Shown here one piece after another: positions 13,634 through 21,558 of a stretch of DNA of 21,558 nucleotides. Positions within the stretch are counted from its first letter, which is position 1, and every line of letters begins with the position of its first letter. Below the pieces are notes generated by a model that saw only the letters and a program-made list of their open reading frames with translations, made no database searches and was not told the origin of the DNA. Made by a program: the position numbers and the translations under genes. Location of the stretch: IMG/VR virus record IMGVR_UViG_3300006917_000176, positions 1-21,558 of that record; one strand, written 5' to 3'. Origin of the DNA: a virus.

Positions 13634-15040
13634 ATGCCCCAAATACCGATTGTATCCGGCATCTACAGCGACAACGGCCCGGACCTGCGGACGAGCTACC
13701 CGGTCAACATGATGCCGGTGCCGAAGCAGTCCGGCGTGTCGAATGAGTTTCTGCGGCCGACCGATGGACTGGTGAGTTACGGCACAGGCCCAGGCATCGG
13801 GCGCGGCGGCATCAACTGGAATGACGAGCTGTACCGCGTCATGGGGACGAAGCTCGTCAAGATCGCGCAGGACGGCTCTGTTTCGATCCTGGGCGACGTT
13901 GGTGGGACAGGCTATGTCACGATGACCTACTCGTTCGACCGCCTTGCTATCGCGTCTGGTGGCAACCTGTTCTACTGGGACGGCGCAGCGCTCACACAGG
14001 TGACAGACCCGAACCTCGGCACCGTCCTCGATGTCATCTGGATCGACGGTTACTTTATGACAACGGATGGCACCACGCTGGTGGTGACGGACATTCTGAA
14101 CCCGTTAAACGTGCTGCCGTTCGCCTATGCGTCCAATGAACTTGACCCGGACCCGATCAAGGCCTTGCTCAAGATCCGTAACGAGGCCAACTCACTCAAC
14201 CGCTACACTATCGAGGTATTTGAGAACGTCGGCTCAACGCTACAGTTTCCGTTTCAGCCGGTGGACGGCGCGCAGATCCAGAAAGGCACCATCGGCACGC
14301 ATACCTGCTGCGTGTTCCTCGATGCCATCGCGTTTGTGGGCGGTGGCCGCAATGAAGCGCCGGGCATCTACGTCGCGCAGAACGCCAACACACAGAAAAT
14401 CAGCACGCAGGAAATCGACGAGATCCTGCTGGGCTACGGCGAGGCCACGTTGGCCGGCTGTCTGCTGGAGGCCCGCAATGACCGGGCGCACCGGCATTTG
14501 ATGTTCCACCTACCGGATCAGACGCTAGTCTTCGACGCTGCCGCCTCCGAGGTGCTGGGTCAGCCGATATGGTTCAAAATGGTGACGGCTGTGCAAGGGC
14601 TGGCCCGGTTCAAGGCCGAAAGCTACGTCTGGTGTTATGACCGTTGGAACGTCGAAGATCCTACCTCCACGACCATCGGCCGCACCGTGGACACCATCGG
14701 CACGCACTGGGGTGAGAAGGTGCGCTGGGAGTTCGGCACGATCATCATCTACAACAATTCGCTCGGCACCATCATCAATCAGATGGAGCTTGTGGCCCTG
14801 CCGGGTCGCGTGGCGCTGGGGCAAGATCCGTTCATTGCCACCAGTTACTCGCTCGACGGCCTGACGTGGAGTCAGGAGCAGAGCATCCGCGTCGGTAGCA
14901 TCGGCCAGACCAACAAGCGCTTGGTGTGGTTCCGTATGGGATCTATGCGAAACATGCGGATGCAGCGGTTCCGGGGCGATTCAGACGCGCATGTGGCCTT
15001 CCTGCGTCTTGAAGTCACTGCCGAAGGGCTGGCGTACTGA
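13634..15040 (+). CDS. Packaged-DNA stabilisation protein, P22 gp10-like
   Basis: 468 aa, against 472 for P22 gp10. Forms the second neck ring, below gp4, and gives the docking site for tailspikes and needle. The N-terminus (MPQIPIVSGIYSDNGPDLRT, SYPVNMMPVPKQSGVSNEFL) is typical of the family, as are GGNLFYWDGAALTQV at 109-123 and DVIWIDGYFMTTDG. Repeated beta-strand units through the body fit a beta-propeller-like part. Length, position after gp4 and before the needle, and sequence pattern agree. Its stop overlaps the next ATG by one base (TGATG). Confidence 0.92.
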   Translation: MPQIPIVSGIYSDNGPDLRTSYPVNMMPVPKQSGVSNEFLRPTDGLVSYGTGPGIGRGGINWNDELYRVMGTKLVKIAQDGSVSILGDVGGTGYVTMTYSFDRLAIASGGNLFYWDGAALTQVTDPNLGTVLDVIWIDGYFMTTDGTTLVVTDILNPLNVLPFAYASNELDPDPIKALLKIRNEANSLNRYTIEVFENVGSTLQFPFQPVDGAQIQKGTIGTHTCCVFLDAIAFVGGGRNEAPGIYVAQNANTQKISTQEIDEILLGYGEATLAGCLLEARNDRAHRHLMFHLPDQTLVFDAAASEVLGQPIWFKMVTAVQGLARFKAESYVWCYDRWNVEDPTSTTIGRTVDTIGTHWGEKVRWEFGTIIIYNNSLGTIINQMELVALPGRVALGQDPFIATSYSLDGLTWSQEQSIRVGSIGQTNKRLVWFRMGSMRNMRMQRFRGDSDAHVAFLRLEVTAEGLAY

Positions 15041-15987
15041 TGGCCGGCTCAAAGTACACGCCACCGTTGAAACTGACCCGCGAACAGCTTGCGGAGTTCC
15101 TGCCTGACCATCAGATGATCCGGGCGTTTGAGAACCTGTTTGCCACCATCGAGCCGTTAGCACCGACAACCATTGATGACCTGACGATCCTGGCAGGACA
15201 GGCCGATAACAAGGCTGTGCAGGCGCTCCAGTCGCTGGCCGAGATTGCACAGACGGCGGCCATCAATGCCGGCGCTGCTGAGGATCGGGCCACGCAGGCG
15301 CTGCAAGCCATCGCACAGTTGGCGCAGGATGCCGCGCTGTGCTGCGCTATTGCCGAGGCCAAGGGAACGCAGGCCATCGGGTCTATCGCGGCTCTGGAGC
15401 AAGACACGGCCGTCACGGCGGCTGTGCTGGAGGCCAAGGCCACGCAGGCGCTCGATGCCATATCGACGCTCACGCAAGCCGTGGAGCTGCTGGCGCTGGC
15501 ACCGCCTCCGCGTGAGTTCAAGCGGGCGCGGTATGGCTCGTTTTACGACACCACGACACAGACCGCCACTGCCATCAACACGGCCACGCTGATCACCTAC
15601 AACTCGACCCAGTTGAGCCAGGGCGTCTACGTTGACAGCGTGGTGACAAGCCGGGTCTATGTAGACACCGAGGGCATCTACAACTACCAGACCTCCATCC
15701 AGCTCGACTCGACGGTTGCGACGGATGAGGAGTTCTATTTGTGGTTCCGGCTCAACGGCGTGGACGTGACCGACTCCGCCAGCCGGGTGCGGATCAAGGG
15801 CAACAATGCCGAGATATTCGTTTCGCTGAACTTCTTTTTTGACCTCAAGGCCGGCGACTATGTGGAGTTGGTGTTTTCGGTCACGGACCTTGGCGTCCGA
15901 CTGGAAGCCACAGCCGCCGCCGCACCGCATCCCGGCATACCATCTATAATCCTAACAGTTGCCAACAATATCGAGGGCGTCCAATGA
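15040..15987 (+). CDS. Tail needle, P22/Sf6 gp26-like
   Basis: 315 aa in three parts. Residues 10-40 (LKLTREQLAEFLPDHQMIRA and following) form the N-terminal plug that likely sits in the gp10 ring. Residues 58-157 are four 25-residue alanine-rich repeats, long helical and probably trimeric. Residues 163-315 are beta-rich (RYGSFYDTTTQTATAINTAT, FYLWFRLNGVDVTDSASRV, KAGDYVELVFSV), like the TNF/C1q-type knob at the tip of the Sf6 needle. The needle closes the tail and is thought to pierce the outer membrane. P22 gp26 is 233 aa without this knob. An unusual CC pair is at residues 101-102. Confidence 0.7.
   Translation: MAGSKYTPPLKLTREQLAEFLPDHQMIRAFENLFATIEPLAPTTIDDLTILAGQADNKAVQALQSLAEIAQTAAINAGAAEDRATQALQAIAQLAQDAALCCAIAEAKGTQAIGSIAALEQDTAVTAAVLEAKATQALDAISTLTQAVELLALAPPPREFKRARYGSFYDTTTQTATAINTATLITYNSTQLSQGVYVDSVVTSRVYVDTEGIYNYQTSIQLDSTVATDEEFYLWFRLNGVDVTDSASRVRIKGNNAEIFVSLNFFFDLKAGDYVELVFSVTDLGVRLEATAAAAPHPGIPSIILTVANNIEGVQ
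15211..15510 (+). repeat. Four tandem 75-bp units encoding a 25-residue needle repeat
   Basis: Units start at needle residues 58, 83, 108 and 133. The shared pattern is K/R-A-[VT]-Q-A-[LI]-x-[SA]-[LI]-A, with a Q at unit position 14 and E near the end. At DNA level the phrase CACGCAGGCG(CT) recurs at unit starts, for example near 15291 and 15442. The last unit fades after about residue 150. 25 residues is two heptads plus one hendecad, a mild break of the usual heptad rule for coiled coils. Confidence 0.8.
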
Positions 15988-16316
15988 CCGTAACAGTGCA
16001 GGCCATCATTTCGAAAGAACTTGAGGCCGTTCAAACCACGCAATACACCAGTACGGCCGCCCGGACCATACTGGACAAGTTCACCGTGACCAACAACGAC
16101 GCGGTGGCCCGGACGTTTTCGGTCAACCTTGTGACGGTGGGCGGAACGGCTGGCAATGACAACCTGATCATCGACACCAAGACGGTCCAGCCCGACGAGA
16201 CGTACCTTTGCCCTGAAATGATCGGGCAGGTGCTGAACCCTGGGGACTTCATCAGCACCATCGCCAGCGCGGCCAACGGGCTGACAGCGCGGGTCAGTGC
16301 GCGGATCGTGACCTGA
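15984..16316 (+). CDS. Small beta-sandwich-like phage protein
   Basis: 110 aa, strand-rich with ordered alternation (YTSTAARTILDKFTVTNNDA, ARTFSVNLVTVGGTAGNDNL, IIDTKTVQPDETYLCPEMIG). Looks like an Ig-like or jelly-roll single domain. Not a family I can name with confidence, though similar small proteins sit beside needle or neck genes in related phages. Starts in the ATGA at the needle stop. Perhaps a decoration or tail-attached protein; no function shown. Confidence 0.65.
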   Translation: MTVTVQAIISKELEAVQTTQYTSTAARTILDKFTVTNNDAVARTFSVNLVTVGGTAGNDNLIIDTKTVQPDETYLCPEMIGQVLNPGDFISTIASAANGLTARVSARIVT

Positions 16317-16331
16317 CAAAGTGGGGTTTGT

Positions 16332-16865
16332 GTGCAACACTGTACCATGCTGAGTACACCGAGCCGCCAGCGCCTCGCCCGTCTATCGGAGAATGTCGCC
16401 GTGGCCGTCACAGAAGGTGCCAGCACAGAGCAGCTTGTCGAGGTCTATTCAGACCCGTTCGTTGCACGCATCGCCCATGATCACCGCAAGCACTATCCCG
16501 TATTCAGCCCTGCGGCCACCTACCTGAGCGCATGGGTCGATGGTAGGTTTGTCGGTCTGTATCTTGCCATCACGGCATCCGAGATCGAGCTTGACGTGCA
16601 TGTCCTGCTCAAGAAGCAGGCCACCAGGCACTCGAGGGCGCTGGGCGCTGCGTTTCTGGCGTGGTGCTTCTCCAATCCAATGATCAGACGCCTGACCGGC
16701 TACATTCCCGACTGGATACCGGCAGCGCGCAATCATTCAGAAAAAATGGGTTTCAAATACGAGGGCGTGCGGCGTCACGCTCACATTAAAGACGGTCAAC
16801 CACGCGGCCTGTGGATCATGGGCCTGTTGCGTGAGGAATGGGAGGCTCAGTCATGGGCAGTGTAA
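16332..16865 (+). CDS. GNAT-like protein in the P22 gp14 position
   Basis: 177 aa from GTG at 16332 (GGGG at 16323-16326, 5 bases upstream); ATG at 16347 is possible but has no ribosome site. The fold is acetyltransferase-like: FVGLYLAI strand at 73-80, HVLLKKQATRHSRALGAAFL helix region at 90-109, and a motif-B-like part with AARNHSEKMGFKYEGVRRHA at 131-150. The acetyl-CoA loop (normally Q/R-x-x-G-x-G/A) is degenerate here, as KQATRHSRALG. P22 gene 14, in the same position, is a head-assembly gene. Either an active acetyltransferase or, given the loop, a structural descendant. Confidence 0.65.
   Translation: MQHCTMLSTPSRQRLARLSENVAVAVTEGASTEQLVEVYSDPFVARIAHDHRKHYPVFSPAATYLSAWVDGRFVGLYLAITASEIELDVHVLLKKQATRHSRALGAAFLAWCFSNPMIRRLTGYIPDWIPAARNHSEKMGFKYEGVRRHAHIKDGQPRGLWIMGLLREEWEAQSWAV
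16840..16845 (+). promoter_or_regulatory. Ribosome site deciding the gp7-like start
   Basis: GGGAGG at 16840-16845 lies 7 bases before ATG 16853, so this start is preferred over an in-frame ATG at 16838 that lacks a ribosome site. The site lies inside the end of the GNAT-like gene. Confidence 0.7.
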
Positions 16866-17587
16866 GCGACGCATTCAGTGGCATCGGTAATTTTATCGGT
16901 GACACCATTGGCGGCATCACCGGGGCATCGCAAGCCGGCGAAGCAGCAGAAAAGGCCGGTAATGTTCAAGCGGCAGCGGCTCAAAAAGGCATAGAAGAAC
17001 AGCGCCGCCAGTTCGACCGAATGATGGAGGTGTTGGCCCCGTTTCAAGAAGCGGGCGTCGGCGCGTTGGGGCGCTTGCAACCATACGAGCAGGCCGGTGT
17101 CGGTGCGTTGGAATCACAGCAAGCGCTGGCTGGCCTGCGAGGCCCTGAAGCGCAGCGGGCGGCGATTGACCAGTTGGCCGCCAGCCCCGAATTCCAGGCG
17201 CAAGTCGAACAAGGGGAACGCGCCCTGCTCCAACGCGCTGCTGCCACTGGTGGCCTGCGTGGTGGCAATGTTCAAGAAGCGCTGGCACAGTTCCGACCTC
17301 AAATGCTTTCTGATTTGATCAAAGAGCAATACGGTCGTCTCGGCGGCTTCACTCAGTTGGGATCGCAGACGGCTACCAACATTGCACAACTGGGGCAAGC
17401 ATCGGCGGCCCGTCAAGGGGTTGGAGCGCTGGAGTCTGGCGCGGCAATCGCTGGCCTACTTGGCGAACAAGGCGCGGCGCGAGCCGGTGGCATACTCGGT
17501 CAGGGCGGCGTGGTTGGTCAGACCTTCGGTGACATTCTGTCGCTGGCGACCGCAGGCACAAAAGCATATAGCGCATTTGGGGGTTGA
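16853..17587 (+). CDS. DNA ejection protein, P22 gp7-like
   Basis: 244 aa (P22 gp7 is 229). Packed inside the capsid and released before DNA to help build the conduit through the cell envelope. The N-terminus is Gly/Ile-rich (SDAFSGIGNFIGDTIGGITG) and may insert in membrane. A central region has QRRQFDRMMEVLAPFQEAGV and repeats of a GVGAL motif at 68-72, 82-86 and 189-193. The end is Gly/Ala-rich (FGDILSLATAGTKAYSAFGG). Overlaps the GNAT-like gene by 13 bases. First of three ejection genes in P22 order. Confidence 0.85.
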   Translation: MGSVSDAFSGIGNFIGDTIGGITGASQAGEAAEKAGNVQAAAAQKGIEEQRRQFDRMMEVLAPFQEAGVGALGRLQPYEQAGVGALESQQALAGLRGPEAQRAAIDQLAASPEFQAQVEQGERALLQRAAATGGLRGGNVQEALAQFRPQMLSDLIKEQYGRLGGFTQLGSQTATNIAQLGQASAARQGVGALESGAAIAGLLGEQGAARAGGILGQGGVVGQTFGDILSLATAGTKAYSAFGG

Positions 17588-17590
17588 ACG

Positions 17591-19069
17591 ATGCCAGCAC
17601 CATACAACTACATGGCCGCCATTCCGCGCCCTGATCTTGCCAGAAGCGTACAGGCCGGCGCTGCACTGGGCGAAGCGATTGGCGGCGCTGTGCAAGCATC
17701 GCGTGACCGAGAGTTCCAGCAAGAGCTACAAGACACGCTCAAAAAGCCGGGCTTTCGTTCGTTCAATGACCTGATGGCAAAGTACCCTGACAAGGCCGAG
17801 AACATCCAAAAGCTCAATGATCGGATGGACGCCGCCGAGAAAGAAGCAACCTACAAAACCGGCATTGATGTCTACACGGCATTGGAGACGGGCAACTTTG
17901 ACACGGCCAAGGCTATCCTTGACGAGCAGATTGCCGCAGGCAAGAACGCTGGCCGCGATATGCGCGTCATCGAGGGCATCAGGACCAAAATGGATCAAGA
18001 CCCGAGGGCTGCACAGGCAGGCATCGGCTTGTGGTTGGCAGGATCAGATCCGAAGCGCTGGGACGAGACGACCACAGCGTTTGAGTCACGCGCCAAGAAA
18101 GAAGCCGAGCGCCGAAAAATATCGGCAGAGGCTGGCGAGCAAGAAGTTAAAGCACGCTACGCCGAAGAAGTGGCAAAGTCTGGAATCGCCAAGACTCGCT
18201 CAGAGATTGAAAACAACTATAGCCAGATTTCAGACAGAGCAAGGCGCTATGGCCTTGATGAAAAAAAGGCTATTCTCGACATCGCAGAGCGCCAGAAGGC
18301 TCTCGGCACTGTTCCAGAAGCTGTCAGAAAAGACGCTGATGCTGCCATCATTGCCGCCGGCACCGCTGAAATGTCAGCCAATGAGCTAAATGGTCTGGCC
18401 GACAGGATTGATAAAACGGAATTCGGTCGTCAGGGCGCTTTCGCCACTGCCGAGGACTTTTTTGTTGATGCGTTTGGCGGCCAGAGCGAAGCGGCCGACA
18501 TTCGCAAAGAGTTCACGCGTCTGCGGAACTCGGAGATCATCAAGTCACTGCCACCAGGCCCTGCAACTGATCGCGACATTGCCATCTTTGCCGAAGGCTA
18601 CACCAAGGCCATCGCGGATCCGGCTCGTATGTCAGGGTATTTGCGCGGTGCGGCCAAACTGCGCGACATCGAGGCAAAAGTACAGTCTGCGAAGGCTGAC
18701 TGGCTGTCAACCAACGGGTCGCTGCAACGCGCTCGCCGTGGCTTCCAAGCTGGCGACTACACCGCACAGCCTGGCGAGTCCTATGCAGAGTTTCAGCGCC
18801 GCGTGGCCCAAGATGTCAACGCACGCTATGCTGAGCAATCGCGTCAGCGCGAACTGTTCCCTGTCACGCCTGGTGCTGGCGCTCCGGCTGCAACACCGGC
18901 CGGCCGGTCTATTGCTGAGACTGGTATTCTTGGCAGAGTTCAAGGCGCTGGCCGTGGAGAGCCGATGGCAACCGTTCCCGCAGCGTTTGGCGGTGCAACT
19001 GCTGGCCCTGCCGCTGCTCCTGCCGCTGAAGGATTCAAAATTCTAAGCACTCGCCCGGTCCAGAGGTAA
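17591..19069 (+). CDS. DNA ejection protein, P22 gp20-like
   Basis: 492 aa (P22 gp20 is 471), located between gp7- and gp16-like genes. N-terminal segment MPAPYNYMAAIPRPDLARSV then an Ala/Gly stretch; residues 80-300 are long charged helices (for example DAAEKEATYKTGIDVYTALE, ERRKISAEAGEQEVKARYAE); the last 80 residues are Pro/Ala/Gly-rich and probably disordered. Similar helical and low-complexity build is typical of ejection proteins. Assignment rests mainly on order and build. Confidence 0.78.
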   Translation: MPAPYNYMAAIPRPDLARSVQAGAALGEAIGGAVQASRDREFQQELQDTLKKPGFRSFNDLMAKYPDKAENIQKLNDRMDAAEKEATYKTGIDVYTALETGNFDTAKAILDEQIAAGKNAGRDMRVIEGIRTKMDQDPRAAQAGIGLWLAGSDPKRWDETTTAFESRAKKEAERRKISAEAGEQEVKARYAEEVAKSGIAKTRSEIENNYSQISDRARRYGLDEKKAILDIAERQKALGTVPEAVRKDADAAIIAAGTAEMSANELNGLADRIDKTEFGRQGAFATAEDFFVDAFGGQSEAADIRKEFTRLRNSEIIKSLPPGPATDRDIAIFAEGYTKAIADPARMSGYLRGAAKLRDIEAKVQSAKADWLSTNGSLQRARRGFQAGDYTAQPGESYAEFQRRVAQDVNARYAEQSRQRELFPVTPGAGAPAATPAGRSIAETGILGRVQGAGRGEPMATVPAAFGGATAGPAAAPAAEGFKILSTRPVQR

Positions 19070-19072
19070 TAC

Positions 19073-21013
19073 ATGGCAAACGTCATCTATGAGGTAATGG
19101 CACCGGACGGTCAGACGATTCTTGAAATCGAAGGCCCAGAGGGCGCGTCACCAGAGCAGGTGACAGCGGCAGCCAGTCAACTCTACCGCGAGCAGTTGCA
19201 ACAACGCGCTGCCACAACTGACGTGCCAGTCCTCGATGAGCGCGGCCAGATGGTGCAACCGCCAGCGCCGGCACCAGCGCCTGAGCCTACTATGGGCGAA
19301 AGGGCAGTGGGCGCGGCTGAGGCGTTGGGCACTGTTGCCACTGGTGTGCCGGCCATGGTCGGACAAGTAGGCGGCACGCTCGGAGCCACGGCCGCCTCGA
19401 TCCTGCGCGGTGAGTTCGGCACGCCACAGGCTGCTCAGATGATTGCCGAGACGGCAGCCGAGCAGGCGCAACGTCCTTTGTATGTTCCACGCACGCCGGC
19501 CGGTCAGCAGGCAGTGCAGGCTATTGGTCAAGCGGCCGAGGTTATTCCTCCGTTCGTTCCCATGGCTGCCGAGCTTGGTATGGCCGGACGACTGGCTGGC
19601 GCTGCCGCGAGACAGGCCGCTGCGCCTGTAGAACAGGCGGCTAGAGGTGTTGCCACTGCTGGCCGTGAAATGGCCGCAGACGTGGCCAGAGGCGCAGCCG
19701 AGATGCGACAGGATGTGCAGGCTGCACGTCAGGCCGCTGAGGCTGGACGCGCTGCTGGAGCCGCTGAAACGCCTGCCGCCATGCAGCGCCGTACCGTGGC
19801 CGAGCAACTTGGATTTGAAGGCGAGGCTGGCCTGACCACTGGACAGGCTACGCGGGACTTCAATCAGCTCAAGTTTGAAAAGGAAATGGCCAAGTACGAA
19901 CAGGGCCAGCCGCTGCGCGAGCGTGTGGAGAACCAGACGCAAACGCTGCTGGGCAACTTCGATGCCATGGTGGACCGCCTTGAGCCGATCAACGTGGAAC
20001 CGCGTGAACTTGGCATGGGCGTGGACAAGGCGCTGGTCAATCGCGCCGAGGTCAAGCGTCGCCAGATCCGCCAGGCTTACGAAAAGGCCCGCGCCACTGG
20101 TGATATGGAAGCGCCTGTCTCCATGGATGCGTTGGCACAGCGTGCTGCCGACCTGACGCGCTATGAAGGCGTATCGCCAAACATTCGCGCTATACGGAAC
20201 GAAGCTCGCCGCCTGGGTGCCATCATCGAGGACGAGAACGGCAACATCCTGCCAGGCACCGTCAGCATCAACAACTCTGAGATCCTGCGCCAGTTCGTAA
20301 ACGAGTCAACGGACTGGACCAGCCCACGCGAGGCCCTGTTCGCCAAGCGCTTCACGTCTGCCATCGACGAAGCTACCGAAGGCGCTGGAGGCGAAGCCTA
20401 CAAACGAGCCAGACGCCTACGTCGCCAGTTTGCGGATGAGTTTGAGAACGCCAGCCTCACGGCCAGACTGCTCTCAACCAAGCCGGGCAGCGATGACCGC
20501 CGAGTGGCCTATGAGGATGTGTTCGACAAGATCATCGTCATGTCGCCACTGGAGGAAATGAACAAGACCCGCAGCACGCTGCTCCGGTCTGGCCCAGAGG
20601 GTAAGCGCGCATGGCAAGACCTCAAGGCTTACGGTATTGACTACATCAAGAACAGGGCGCTCTCGCCAAGCCAGACGGACTCACGCGGCAACCCGTTGAT
20701 CTCGCCTGACAAGCTCCAGCGCACCATTCAAGCGATGGATCGACGCGGCAAACTGGAATCGCTCTATGGCAAGAAGCAGGCGCAGACGCTGCGTGACCTG
20801 GCCGACATTGCTGGCGTCATCTACACCGCACCGCCTGGAGCCATCAACACGTCAAACACCGCCTCGGCGTTGCAAGTGGCACTGGATAGCGTGGCGACCT
20901 TTGGCGTAACAGGCATACCAGCTCCAGCCGTGACGGCTTTGCGCGAGGCGTCCAAGTACGTCAAAGACCGCAAGACCCGCGCAAGGATCAATGCCGCGCT
21001 GCAAGGCAAATAG
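19073..21013 (+). CDS. DNA ejection protein, P22 gp16-like
   Basis: 646 aa (P22 gp16 is 609). P22 gp16 partitions into membranes and forms part of the DNA entry conduit. The N-terminal 40 residues (YEVMAPDGQTILEIEGPEGA, SPEQVTAAASQLYREQ) are a small domain frequent at the head of phage internal proteins. A Pro-rich linker is at 62-72. Residues 78-235 are long Ala/Gly-rich helices (TVATGVPAMVGQVGGTLGAT, ARQAAAPVEQAARGVA). Residues 240-646 are mixed charged helices with conserved-looking LGFEGEAGLTTGQATRDFNQ. Start just after AGAGGT ribosome site; previous stop at 19069. Confidence 0.82.
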   Translation: MANVIYEVMAPDGQTILEIEGPEGASPEQVTAAASQLYREQLQQRAATTDVPVLDERGQMVQPPAPAPAPEPTMGERAVGAAEALGTVATGVPAMVGQVGGTLGATAASILRGEFGTPQAAQMIAETAAEQAQRPLYVPRTPAGQQAVQAIGQAAEVIPPFVPMAAELGMAGRLAGAAARQAAAPVEQAARGVATAGREMAADVARGAAEMRQDVQAARQAAEAGRAAGAAETPAAMQRRTVAEQLGFEGEAGLTTGQATRDFNQLKFEKEMAKYEQGQPLRERVENQTQTLLGNFDAMVDRLEPINVEPRELGMGVDKALVNRAEVKRRQIRQAYEKARATGDMEAPVSMDALAQRAADLTRYEGVSPNIRAIRNEARRLGAIIEDENGNILPGTVSINNSEILRQFVNESTDWTSPREALFAKRFTSAIDEATEGAGGEAYKRARRLRRQFADEFENASLTARLLSTKPGSDDRRVAYEDVFDKIIVMSPLEEMNKTRSTLLRSGPEGKRAWQDLKAYGIDYIKNRALSPSQTDSRGNPLISPDKLQRTIQAMDRRGKLESLYGKKQAQTLRDLADIAGVIYTAPPGAINTSNTASALQVALDSVATFGVTGIPAPAVTALREASKYVKDRKTRARINAALQGK

Positions 21014-21048
21014 ACTAAACTCATAAGAACCTATCAGGAGACCCAACA

Positions 21049-21558
21049 ATGAGCGCACTGTCGATCAACCCTCCATTCCCGGTGTTCCCCGATCTTGACG
21101 GCCAGCCGTTGGAGGATGGGTATATCTGGATCGGCGTGGCCGGCCTCAATCCTATCACTAACCCGATCGTGGTTTACTGGGATGCAGCTCTGACTATCCC
21201 AGCAGCGCTTCCGGTCCGCACCATTGGCGGATTCCCTGCTCGCGCTGGCTCGCCTGCGCGGCTGTACGCTGGTTCGGACTACTCGATTCAGGTGCAGAAC
21301 AAGAACGGCAGCGTGACCTATAGTGCTCCTAATGCGACTGAATTGCTGTCATCGGAATTGGTGACGTTCATTCAATCAGGCACAGGCGCTGTTGCCACAA
21401 CCGTTCAAGCCAAATTGCAAGAATCAGCAAACGCTGTTACAGACTTTGGTGCAGATAATACTGGGACATCGAATGCCACAACGGCGCTGTTCAATTTCTT
21501 CACGCATTGTATCAACACCGGCACGCCAGGCCACATTCCTGCGGGCACCTATTTGGTG
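21049..21558 (+). CDS. Tailspike, P22-type head-binding domain; 3' end outside window
   Basis: First 170 codons only. Residues 6-100 match the P22 gp9 head-binding domain in layout: NPPFPVFPDLDGQPLEDGYI, an IWIG strand, then YWDAALTIPAALPVRT and RLYAGSDYSIQVQNKNGS. This domain attaches to the gp4/gp10 neck. Residues 104-130 are a short linker, and VTDFGADNTGTSNATTALFN (131-150) is the usual beginning of a right-handed parallel beta-helix of pectate-lyase type. The rest decides receptor binding and hydrolysis and is not present, so target polysaccharide is unknown. AGGAG at 21036-21040, 8 bases upstream, supports the start. Confidence 0.88.
   Translation, partial: MSALSINPPFPVFPDLDGQPLEDGYIWIGVAGLNPITNPIVVYWDAALTIPAALPVRTIGGFPARAGSPARLYAGSDYSIQVQNKNGSVTYSAPNATELLSSELVTFIQSGTGAVATTVQAKLQESANAVTDFGADNTGTSNATTALFNFFTHCINTGTPGHIPAGTYLV

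Noticed and set aside
15945-15950. TATAAT as a promoter -10 before the 15984 gene
   Set aside because: It lies inside the needle gene and no -35-like hexamer is at the right distance.
1-21558. tRNA, rRNA, insertion sequence or attachment site
   Set aside because: No cloverleaf, transposase or integrase-adjacent repeat was noticed by eye; a tRNA search program was not available.

Overview
The window is the centre of a tailed-phage genome or prophage with a P22-like (podovirus) virion. Every supported gene is on the + strand and most are packed stop-to-start. The base composition (mostly 55-63% GC in the rows counted) and the virion type suggest a proteobacterial host. Nothing in the sequence fixes the species; a betaproteobacterium is only a guess. 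No integrase, repressor, holin, endolysin or tRNA is visible, so lysogeny and lysis genes must lie outside.

Region 1 (1-1219) is the 3' part of a VapE-type helicase/ATPase gene for replication. Region 2 (1220-1531) is a 312-base non-coding junction. It is full of an 11-mer, GTTACCCTTCT, in both orientations, with two strong hairpins and a bracketed AT-rich core. It looks like a replication origin or an operator. Region 3 (1532-3338) holds a small HTH-like protein, a one-helix membrane peptide and a ParB-domain DNA methyltransferase, joined by ATGA overlaps.

Region 4 (3307-11271) is packaging and head: small terminase, Sf6/PBSX-type large terminase, P22-type portal, a two-part protein whose AT-rich C-terminal half is a ParB/sulfiredoxin-like domain, a Pro/Ala-rich protein, scaffold, P22-type coat with its inserted domain, and a possible decoration protein. 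A good Rho-independent terminator follows at 11280-11308.

Region 5 (11322-15040) mixes head-completion genes (gp4-like adaptor, gp10-like stabiliser) with four small lysine-rich proteins of 27, 72, 94 and 131 aa, plus two others. Region 6 (15040-21558) is the tail needle with a 25-residue tandem repeat, a small beta-rich protein, a GNAT-like protein in the gp14 position, three ejection proteins in gp7-gp20-gp16 order, and the 5' end of the tailspike.

Read together: replication next to a repeat-rich control region, then modification, packaging, capsid, neck, ejection and receptor-binding genes in the P22 order. The parts that depart from that order are the best candidates for something new: the repeat junction and its neighbouring HTH protein, the compositionally foreign ParB-like effector, the lysine-rich cluster, and the repeat-built needle.
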